Assembly (NCBI GenBank): GCA_903879975.1
Contig: CAIRNL010000682.1
Location: 1 to 15,059, forward strand
Direction: 5' to 3'
From: an uncultured Chloroflexota bacterium
GTDB taxonomy: Bacteria > Chloroflexota > Anaerolineae > Caldilineales > Caldilineaceae
DNA: 15,059 nt
Part shown: in pieces, positions 7,283 through 13,913 of the stretch
How the letters are laid out: each line of letters starts with the position of its first letter
Position numbering within the stretch: position 1 is the stretch's first letter
Translations under genes and position numbers: made by a program
The notes under the pieces: generated by a model
Database searches by the model: none
Seen by the model: the letters and a program-made list of their open reading frames with translations, nothing else
What the model was told of the DNA's origin: nothing

Positions 7283-8317
7283 ATGGGAGTCACTGTGGTA
7301 CCAGGGATCCGGTTGAACGAATTTTCGACCGCGCCACTCTACAACATCAAAGCAGTGGTGCAGACAACAGGTATCAGCCCAAGCACGCTGCGCGCATGGG
7401 AGCGCCGCTACAAGATGTGCCAACCGCAGCGATCGGAGAGCGGTTACCGTCTATATTCCGATCGTGATGTTGCCGTCATCCGCTGGCTGAAAACGCAGGT
7501 AGATGCCGGTATGTCGATCAGCCAGGCAGTTTCGTGGCTGCAATCGCTCATCGACAAGGTCGAAACGAGTGGCAGCAGTACAGTAGCACTTCCCGATCCA
7601 GGCGGCCGTGCTGCCGAGGCAATGGCACTTCAGCCGCCCACGCGGCACGACATGCACAACTTCGTCACACTGCAGGAACGTCTGCTGACCGCCTTGCTTG
7701 CCTTTCAAGAGGAGACTTCCGAACAGGTCTTGGCCCAGGCATTCGCCCTCTATCCGCTCGAACATGTCGGCGAGCACCTGATTATGCCTACCCTTGTCGA
7801 GATCGGCGAACGATGGCACCGCGGGGAGCTGAGCATCACACGCGAACATTATGCCACGAACTATCTGATCCAACGCCTGGCAGCGATCCTGCGTACTGTC
7901 CCCAACGGTGTCAACGGCCCGGTTATCTGGATTGGCTGTGCACCCGGGGAATTGCACGAGATCGGCGCTATGCTGTTGTCCATCTACCTACGTCGCGCCG
8001 GCTATATGATTCGTTACTTGGGCCAGGATCTGCCGATAGAAGACCTAGTTGAAGAAGTAGAGAGCGTGCAACCGGGCATGGTGATTTTCAGTGCCACAAC
8101 AGTCGAATCTGCATGTGCACTTCAGCCAGTATGCGAGCAACTGACCCAAATCGACCCGCCTCGCCCAATGATAGGCTACGGCGGGCGAGCCTTCAATTTG
8201 CGTCCAGAATTACGTGACGCTGTACCTGGGGTCTATTTAGGGGCCACAGCAGTCGAAGCCGTCGAAAGCATTGACGTCCTTCTCGCCGAACGGCAACGTC
8301 GAACATCCCCAGCCTAA
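7283..8317 (+). CDS. MerR-type regulator with B12-binding domain, CarH/LitR-like
   Basis: A 344-residue transcription regulator. A MerR winged helix is at about 18-85 (YNIKAVVQTTGISPSTLRAW, then ERRY and SGYRLYSDRDV). A helical B12-binding-2 domain follows at about 115-205, then a Rossmann cobalamin domain at about 211-335 ending with GYGGRAF. CarH photoreceptors carry a W-x9-E-H motif, a His next to that Trp, and E-x-H-x-x-G for the lower axial ligand. Here they are Trp178-His179, Glu188-His189, and Glu223-x-His225-x-x-Gly228. In CarH, adenosylcobalamin holds a repressing tetramer that light breaks. The start is uncertain: ATG 7283 lacks a clear ribosome site, GTG 7295 has GGGAG at 5 nt, and the frame is open to 7223. 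A prenyl-synthase-like gene follows after 40 nt. Confidence 0.82.
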   Translation: MGVTVVPGIRLNEFSTAPLYNIKAVVQTTGISPSTLRAWERRYKMCQPQRSESGYRLYSDRDVAVIRWLKTQVDAGMSISQAVSWLQSLIDKVETSGSSTVALPDPGGRAAEAMALQPPTRHDMHNFVTLQERLLTALLAFQEETSEQVLAQAFALYPLEHVGEHLIMPTLVEIGERWHRGELSITREHYATNYLIQRLAAILRTVPNGVNGPVIWIGCAPGELHEIGAMLLSIYLRRAGYMIRYLGQDLPIEDLVEEVESVQPGMVIFSATTVESACALQPVCEQLTQIDPPRPMIGYGGRAFNLRPELRDAVPGVYLGATAVEAVESIDVLLAERQRRTSPA

Positions 8318-8357
8318 CGTATCATATCACAATGCAACCGTGTTGAGTCATGCAATC

Positions 8358-9086
8358 ATGCCTAAACGTATAAGCCCTTCGACACACCAGTCCGAAACGC
8401 AGGCAGATCAGGCACTCCTCACGGAGTTGAACGAGGTCGATGCCGAGATACGGGCAGTTCTATCGGACCTATTCCCGCCGTTCAGCCAGATGATCGATGC
8501 GAGACGACGCACCCTAGGAGCGATGAAAAGGGCAGCGATCGTACTGACAGCCGGGATCGGTGTACCGGAAACGGACGAGTTGCACGCCAAGCGAGTCTCC
8601 CTTGCTGCAGCCCTAGAAATGCTCCACCTGGCCCTGGCCGTACACATGGCAATCAGTGAGATCTCGGTTACGGACACGGTACAGTACCAATCGTTACTCG
8701 GCAGCACAATTTTGGCTGGCGACTACTGCTTCAGCCGCTCCGCAGACCTGGCGGTGCGGACCGGTGACCCCGTAGTGGTGGAAATCTTCTCAGAAGCACT
8801 CAAACGCGTCAGCGAAGCCAATCTGCGTCGTTTCTTCGAACCTTCTGCGCTCCACTTGGAAGAAGACAGCGAATTGTTTCTAGCCGGGATTGCCGCTGCA
8901 GGGCAATTGACGGGTACTTCGGCTACACTGCAAAGCGCACAGTCTCAGTTAGTCAGCGATCTTGCAAGAACCCAATCTCCCGTAGTACATCTCCAAACCC
9001 TGGCCGATGCAGCGGTTTTTGCTGCGCTGTCTCCGTTACAAAGAGCGCGCTGGCAGGCGCTGATCGAGTGGTTCTCCACAAAGTAG
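8358..9086 (+). CDS. Polyprenyl-synthase-fold protein lacking catalytic motifs
   Basis: A 242-residue mostly helical protein. The segment AKRVSLAAALEMLHLALAVH (77-96) matches the helix before the first Asp-rich motif of trans-prenyl diphosphate synthases, and LLGSTILAGDYCFSRSADLA (113-132) followed by TGDPVVVEIFSEALKRVSEANL matches the family's NLLAGDYLLSRAL-type helix and the next helix. The first DDxxD is replaced by HMAIS region residues, GGKRLRP is reduced to MKR, and the second Asp-rich motif is absent. It is probably a non-catalytic subunit or regulator, comparable in idea to the small subunit of heterodimeric synthases. The ATG at 8358 is chosen; a TTG at 8271 would overlap the upstream gene and lacks support. 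Homology is by eye and moderate in strength. Confidence 0.55.
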   Translation: MPKRISPSTHQSETQADQALLTELNEVDAEIRAVLSDLFPPFSQMIDARRRTLGAMKRAAIVLTAGIGVPETDELHAKRVSLAAALEMLHLALAVHMAISEISVTDTVQYQSLLGSTILAGDYCFSRSADLAVRTGDPVVVEIFSEALKRVSEANLRRFFEPSALHLEEDSELFLAGIAAAGQLTGTSATLQSAQSQLVSDLARTQSPVVHLQTLADAAVFAALSPLQRARWQALIEWFSTK

Positions 9087-9107
9087 GCGTTCCATCCTCA
9101 TTCTGCA

Positions 9108-9150
9108 GCTCAACAAGCCACGTTTGTGCCGGAAACCTGGTTTGTTGAGC
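9108..9150. repeat. Imperfect inverted repeat downstream of the prenyl-synthase-like gene
   Basis: GCTCAACAAGCCA (9108-9120) pairs with TGGTTTGTTGAGC (9138-9150), 12 of 13 positions perfect and one G-U, with a 17-nt loop. There is no T-run after it, so it is not a canonical intrinsic terminator, although it lies only 21 nt past the stop codon and could stabilise or end the upstream mRNA. Confidence 0.45.
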
Positions 9151-9158
9151 CGAAAGAA

Positions 9159-9181
9159 GCACAGTCACCGGACTACTGTGC
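9159..9181. repeat. Inverted repeat GCACAGT / ACTGTGC
   Basis: GCACAGT (9159-9165) and ACTGTGC (9175-9181) are perfect arms around 9 nt. It follows the previous inverted repeat by 8 nt. It could be an operator dyad or a weak hairpin. Confidence 0.4.
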
Positions 9182-9189
9182 CTTCTGAA

Positions 9190-9222
9190 CATCCCCACAG
9201 AATCCGCACAGATTTTGCACAG
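9190..9222 (+). repeat. Three tandem 11-bp direct repeats ending in CACAG
   Basis: CATCCCCACAG (9190-9200), AATCCGCACAG (9201-9211) and ATTTTGCACAG (9212-9222) are contiguous with an exact 11-bp period. All end CACAG and share T at position 3. The third contains TTTTGCACA, which fits TTNTNCACA and recurs at 9505-9513. Two readings are open: an operator for the nearby CarH-like protein, whose Thermus relative is known to bind 11-bp direct repeats head to tail, or DnaA boxes. Confidence 0.6.
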
Positions 9223-9464
9223 GCTACAGGAACGCTCTCTCGTCCGATTTTCAATGCTTCGGGTCGCCTCCGCACAAGGCCGGTGAAGCCAACAAGGGGA
9301 TTCGCCGTCCTCTGGCACTGCACAGCAACGCGAAACACTCACACTGCACAAACTGTCCTCCAATTTTTGGTTAATCTTTTCCTGCTAAATTGGGACGAAT
9401 TTTGGTAGTGCAAAGTCAAAACAGGAAGGGAGTAGCACATAAGAAATTTCTAACGTTTTGGGGC

Positions 9465-9493
9465 TAGACAAATACGTAGACCTATGATTAAAT
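9465..9493 (+). promoter_or_regulatory. Candidate promoter of the CRP-type gene
   Basis: TAGACA (9465-9470) and TTAAAT (9488-9493) are 17 bp apart, in the AT-rich part of the gene-free stretch. The -35 matches 5/6 and the -10 4/6. A TTTTGCACA element starts 12 bp after the -10. Other AT-rich hexamers nearby make this tentative. Confidence 0.35.
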
Positions 9494-9659
9494 AAACGCA
9501 AAGGTTTTGCACAAACACTACGGTTGCCCAACAGCCAAAACTGAACACAAGGCATTAGACGTACAATAAATGTCTACATATCGTGCAAACAACAACAGCG
9601 ACCGGCAGGCAGAGATGGAACAGCACCAGATCGCCCCAGAACAAAAAAGGGAAACAAGA

Positions 9660-10400
9660 ATGAAGACGAATATGCGTGAGTTCCAGAACCTAGCGACAGT
9701 AGGCATGTCGAACAGCACCGTGCAGCAAACTGGCGGCAACCCGCGCTTTCACAGCGTAACCCAGACCTTGACAGCTCTGCGTGAAGAAGACCCGGCCTTC
9801 GATAAGGTCGTTGTCACGCAACGCTTCGACCGCGGGCAGCTAGTCGCTTCGACCGAAGCTATGGCATCACGCATGTTCGTCTTGATGAGTGGAAAAGTGA
9901 ACCTGCTCTGCACGAATAACGAAGGGCGCCGGTTGGTGATTGCTACGCTCGAACCGGGTGCCATCTTCGGCGAGGGCGCGCTCAGCACAACTTCTGATCC
10001 GAACATATTCGCCGAAGCAGCGGAAGACTCTGCCGTCTGGATCATTCCAGCCAGCGAGGCGCGGAACATGACCATGCAGTACCCCATCCTCGGCTGGGGT
10101 ATGTTACAGACCTATGGTATGCGCCTGATGCAGGTAGAGAACAGCCTGGAAGATGTTGCATACAAGAAGTTGCCAGAGCGCCTTGCTGCACTGCTGGTCG
10201 AACTTGATATAGAGCAGAGTGGCACAATCAAGGGCGTGAGCCATCAAGCTCTGGCCGATCGTCTGGGCACATATCGCGAAACCGTAAGTGCCATTCTGCG
10301 CGACTTCAAGCGCCAGGGGCTGGTCGAACTCGGTTATCGGCGAATCAAGTTGGTTGATTCAGAGACACTGCGCGATGTTGGCGGACTTTGGGAGTGGTGA
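9660..10400 (+). CDS. CRP/FNR-type transcription regulator, probably cAMP-independent
   Basis: A 246-residue regulator. The N-terminal cyclic-nucleotide-binding beta-roll spans about 48-145 (MFVLMSGKVNLLCTNNEGRR, then LEPGAIFGEGALS). A long dimer helix covers about 146-170, and a winged helix at about 172-235 has ALADRLGTYRETVSAILRDF as the helix-turn-helix. The phosphate-binding cassette of CRP, with its adjacent Arg-Ser for cAMP, reads TTSDPNIFAEA (110-120), so cAMP binding is unlikely; no FNR-type Cys cluster is seen. ATG 9660 has AAGGGA (9647-9652) at 7 nt. In-frame ATGs at 9570 and 9615 lack a ribosome site. It has its own terminator, so it is probably monocistronic. Confidence 0.88.
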   Translation: MKTNMREFQNLATVGMSNSTVQQTGGNPRFHSVTQTLTALREEDPAFDKVVVTQRFDRGQLVASTEAMASRMFVLMSGKVNLLCTNNEGRRLVIATLEPGAIFGEGALSTTSDPNIFAEAAEDSAVWIIPASEARNMTMQYPILGWGMLQTYGMRLMQVENSLEDVAYKKLPERLAALLVELDIEQSGTIKGVSHQALADRLGTYRETVSAILRDFKRQGLVELGYRRIKLVDSETLRDVGGLWEW

Positions 10401-10428
10401 TTGTCTTGTTTTGACCGTGAAAGTCTTA

Positions 10429-10466
10429 AAGGGATCGCAGCTCCAAGTGAACAGCGATCCCTTCTT
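10429..10466 (+). terminator. Intrinsic terminator after the CRP-type gene
   Basis: AAGGGATCGC (10429-10438) pairs perfectly with GCGATCCCTT (10454-10463) around a 15-nt loop, and the stem is followed by CTTTG. The T-tract is weak, so efficiency is uncertain, but position 29 nt after the stop codon is right. Confidence 0.65.
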
Positions 10467-10558
10467 TGATTGGCTCTGGCGGCTATAGACAGGCATCCTG
10501 AGCAGGACATTTGACGCAAATCGCTCCAACAACTGAGAGAAAATAAGTGGCGGACGAG

Positions 10559-10587
10559 TTGACGTCGTGCAATTCTACTGATATAAT
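10559..10587 (+). promoter_or_regulatory. Extended -10 promoter of rho
   Basis: TTGACG (10559-10564, 5/6) and perfect TATAAT (10582-10587) are exactly 17 bp apart, and TG at 10579-10580 makes an extended -10. Transcription should start near 10594, leaving a leader of about 370 nt before rho. Confidence 0.82.
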
Positions 10588-10760
10588 CACCATAAAGTTG
10601 GGGTAAAATAAAGTTGCTGGTCTTGCCACCCCGAGAAGGCATTTCCCTGGCTAGCTACAGTGCTGAACGATCCACTAAGGATTAGATTGTTGCCACTCCT
10701 GCTCAGTAATAGAACTGCTGTAACTCAGCTGTCAGCCGCAACACAAAAGAGTAGCATTCA

Positions 10761-10882
10761 GGCGCTTTGCGCCATTGCATAGAACTGGTCTGTCACAGAC
10801 AATCTCCCAAACCCATCCTGATCATTCCGGTTACTCCGCACAATCGCGTGTGGTTCACACCGAGGTGACAGCCCATCGGGCT
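10761..10882 (+). promoter_or_regulatory. Four 5-3-5 mini-hairpins in the rho leader
   Basis: Four perfect inverted repeats of 13 nt, each with 5-bp arms and a 3-nt loop: GGCGC-ttt-GCGCC (10761-10773), GTCTG-tca-CAGAC (10788-10800), GTGTG-gtt-CACAC (10848-10860) and AGCCC-atc-GGGCT (10870-10882). They lie in the transcribed leader. Rho is autoregulated through its leader in other bacteria; a related role here is inference. Confidence 0.5.
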
Positions 10883-10962
10883 CAGTCTGCCTGATATCAT
10901 AGCGATGTTTAACTGGGCATAGGCGCCCGTACCCAAAAATACATATGAAGGAAGAAATGGAC

Positions 10963-12240
<1,278 letters not shown>

Positions 12241-12270
12241 ACACAGAATCATTCATCGCCGTCGACCTAC

Positions 12271-12347
12271 GAAAAACCTACGACTGAACGACGATCCTGC
12301 TACCTTGTGCAAGGATCGTCGTTGTATAGAGGGTATGTAGGCTTTTT
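12271..12347 (+). terminator. Extended intrinsic terminator after rho
   Basis: A 12-bp core stem, AACGACGATCCT (12287-12298) with AGGATCGTCGTT (12312-12323), encloses a 13-nt loop. Flanking AAAAACCTAC (12271-12280) can pair with GTAGG followed by CTTTTT, so A-tract and T-tract face each other across the outer stem. This layout could work in both directions. Confidence 0.75.
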
Positions 12348-12352
12348 GTCAC

Positions 12353-12381
12353 TTGGCAACATGACTGCAAAATGCTACAAT
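12353..12381 (+). promoter_or_regulatory. Extended -10 promoter of the M23 peptidase gene
   Basis: TTGGCA (12353-12358, 5/6) and TACAAT (12376-12381, 5/6) are 17 bp apart and preceded by TG at 12373-12374. Start of transcription is expected near 12388. It begins only 6 nt after the T-tract of the rho terminator. Confidence 0.78.
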
Positions 12382-12418
12382 CCTTGACTGTCATGGTATG
12401 AGACTCCCGCAAGAGTGT

Positions 12419-12445
12419 TCAGATTCAGGAGTGACTCCGATCTGA
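12419..12445 (+). promoter_or_regulatory. Bulged stem-loop in the peptidase leader
   Basis: TCAGAT (12419-12424) pairs with ATCTGA (12440-12445), and inside it GGAG (12428-12431) pairs with CTCC (12435-12438) around TGA. A 3-nt bulge on one side and a 1-nt bulge on the other separate the stems. Its function is unknown. Confidence 0.35.
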
Positions 12446-12536
12446 GGATGAAATGTGAGGAGCACGGGCAATACGCTGAGCATTTGTCCAGATATCGTCC
12501 CCCTTAGCAGACCTGACATTCTGGAGACAGGCGGTT

Positions 12537-13853
12537 ATGGCAAAAGAAGCTAGCACTGATCTTGGCGGCACCTATTTGGCAGCCGGCCAAGACGAGCAGC
12601 ATAGGCAAGAGCAGGTTCCCCACTACAGCCGAGAAACACCAGTCACTGTTCATTCATCAGTCCAGCTCGCACGATCCCAAGTCGACGCTTCGATCACAAG
12701 TGTTGCGCGCGTGCCATTTGGCACATTACCACCGTCCGTGCCTGTCCGTAGCGGCCAGCCCGATTCACTGACACAAGCAGTGAATGCAGCCTATCATCAG
12801 GTGCAGCGGGCCCTGTCCGATCAGGTGACCCCGTTGCGGTTGGCCGGCCATCTATCTGTGCTGGCAATCGCTGCTGTCGTTCTGATCTTGAGCCAGATTC
12901 GCATTCCGGAGTGGGAATTGAGTCTGGAACCGACACCGGCACCAGGTGCCACGACAATCGTCAGCACTGCGGCAACCGGCCGCTCCATCACCCTCGAAGA
13001 TGGTTTTGCCGACGCATCGTTGAAACCCAATATGGTCTTAACGATGGGGAGCAAAACAGCCAAGGCAGCAGCGACCACACCGGAAACCCTGCGGCCGGAG
13101 ATCATGTATTACATGGTCAAGGCAGGCGATACTGTTCTGGGAATTGCCAGCAAATTCGGCCTGCAGCCAGAAACACTGATGTGGTCGAACAGCTTTATCG
13201 AGCAAAATCCTGACCGCCTGAGCATCGGCGACCAGTTGCGCATCCTCCCGGTTGATGGCGTCCTCCACGTTGTGTCACGCGGAGACACGCTCTCCAGCAT
13301 TGCCGACGAATATGCGACTGACATGCAGGCGATCGTCGATTACGCTGCCAATAGCATCGATGGGCTGAACGACACCTTGTCGATTGGGAAAGAGATCGTT
13401 GTACCTGGCGGCAGTAAACCATTTGTCGCCACGTATGTGGGTGCATCCACGGCGTATTCTGTTGCGCGTCCGTCCGACGCGCTGGCTGGCTCAGGCAACT
13501 TCAGTTGGCCAACAGCCGGCTACATCAGTCAGGGCTACTGGGGTGGCCATCCGGCTGTAGACGTCGCAGGTTGGCTAGGTGCGCCGGTAACAGCAGCAGA
13601 CGGCGGTTATGTCGTGCTGGCAGGCGGCGGTTGGAACAGTGGCTATGGCAACTACGTCATTGTCGACCACGGCAACGGCTTCACGACTCTCTACGCTCAC
13701 CTGAACTCGATCTTCGTGTCGCCCGGTGAAACAGTCAGCAAGGGCCAACAAGTTGGTACGATGGGCAACACCGGCAACAGTACGGGACCGCACCTCCACT
13801 TCGAAATCCGCTACAACGACGTGCCTTACAACCCGTCGAACTATCTGAAGTAA
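12537..13853 (+). CDS. Membrane-anchored LysM-LysM-M23 peptidoglycan endopeptidase
   Basis: A 438-residue cell-wall protein. A cytoplasmic, hydrophilic N-terminus of about 100 residues leads to one transmembrane helix (about 103-121, LAGHLSVLAIAAVVLILSQI). A Pro/Thr-rich linker follows, then LysM 1 (about 191-238, MVKAGDTVLGIASKFGL) and LysM 2 (about 242-290, VVSRGDTLSSIADEYA) for glycan binding, and a C-terminal M23/LytM domain (about 335-430). All Zn and catalytic residues are present: His338-x3-Asp342, His388 of LYAHL and His419-x-His421, so it should be active, cutting peptide cross-bridges during growth. GGAG at 12523-12526 precedes the ATG by 10 nt. The long cytosolic N-terminus is less usual for this class and may bind regulators. 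Confidence 0.9.
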   Translation: MAKEASTDLGGTYLAAGQDEQHRQEQVPHYSRETPVTVHSSVQLARSQVDASITSVARVPFGTLPPSVPVRSGQPDSLTQAVNAAYHQVQRALSDQVTPLRLAGHLSVLAIAAVVLILSQIRIPEWELSLEPTPAPGATTIVSTAATGRSITLEDGFADASLKPNMVLTMGSKTAKAAATTPETLRPEIMYYMVKAGDTVLGIASKFGLQPETLMWSNSFIEQNPDRLSIGDQLRILPVDGVLHVVSRGDTLSSIADEYATDMQAIVDYAANSIDGLNDTLSIGKEIVVPGGSKPFVATYVGASTAYSVARPSDALAGSGNFSWPTAGYISQGYWGGHPAVDVAGWLGAPVTAADGGYVVLAGGGWNSGYGNYVIVDHGNGFTTLYAHLNSIFVSPGETVSKGQQVGTMGNTGNSTGPHLHFEIRYNDVPYNPSNYLK

Positions 13854-13868
13854 TTCCACTTCACCTGA

Positions 13869-13904
13869 CGTGCCGCCGGCTAGCAATTGCTGGCCGGCGG
13901 CACG
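13869..13904. terminator. 16-bp hairpin between convergent genes
   Basis: A 16-bp stem (13869-13884 with 13889-13904, one G-U pair, loop AATT) lies 15 nt after the peptidase stop and 9 nt before the fumC stop on the other strand. The arms are very GC-rich (CGTGCCGCCGGC / GCCGGCGGCACG). The T-tract is poor on both sides, so it may act as a shared, bidirectional terminator. Confidence 0.65.
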
Positions 13905-13913
13905 CGTCCCTTC

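Larger units (their letters stand above)
9087..9659. other. 573-bp gene-free regulatory region before the CRP-type gene
   Basis: No convincing coding frame; a 94-codon + frame (9124-9408) and a - frame (8953-9363) have no recognisable content. The stretch holds two inverted repeats (9108-9150, 9159-9181), three tandem 11-bp repeats (9190-9222), ten GCACA elements counting both strands, and then an AT-rich part from about 9361. It may be an extended regulatory region of the CRP-type gene or a replication-related site. An in-frame ATG at 9570 would extend the next gene, but it lacks a ribosome site. Confidence 0.6.
10401..10962. other. Gene-free region: crp terminator, rho promoter and long rho leader
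   Basis: No coding frame of note on either strand. Contents in order are the intrinsic terminator of the CRP-type gene (10429-10466), the rho promoter (10559-10587) and about 370 nt of leader that contains four short perfect hairpins (10761-10882) and an imperfect GGGC/GCCC hairpin at 10915-10928 just before the start. AAGGAAG (10948-10954) is the rho ribosome site. Confidence 0.6.
12241..12536. other. Intergenic region between rho and the peptidase gene
   Basis: Contains the rho terminator (12271-12347), the peptidase promoter (12353-12381), and about 150 nt of leader with a bulged stem-loop at 12419-12445. No coding frame. I cannot match the leader to a known riboswitch class. Confidence 0.6.

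Noticed and set aside
7033..7467. 144-codon + frame overlapping the start of the CarH-like gene
   Set aside because: Different frame from the clear MerR domain, no motif; the region is better explained as a promoter and leader.
9124..9408. 94-codon + frame in the gene-free stretch
   Set aside because: Starts with a rare codon, no ribosome site, no recognisable domain, and it covers the repeats.
13271..13290. Imperfect dyad around GTGTCACGC in the peptidase gene as a parS site
   Set aside because: It differs from the TGTTTCACGTGAAACA consensus at several positions and encodes the LysM residues SRGD; no true parS seen elsewhere.
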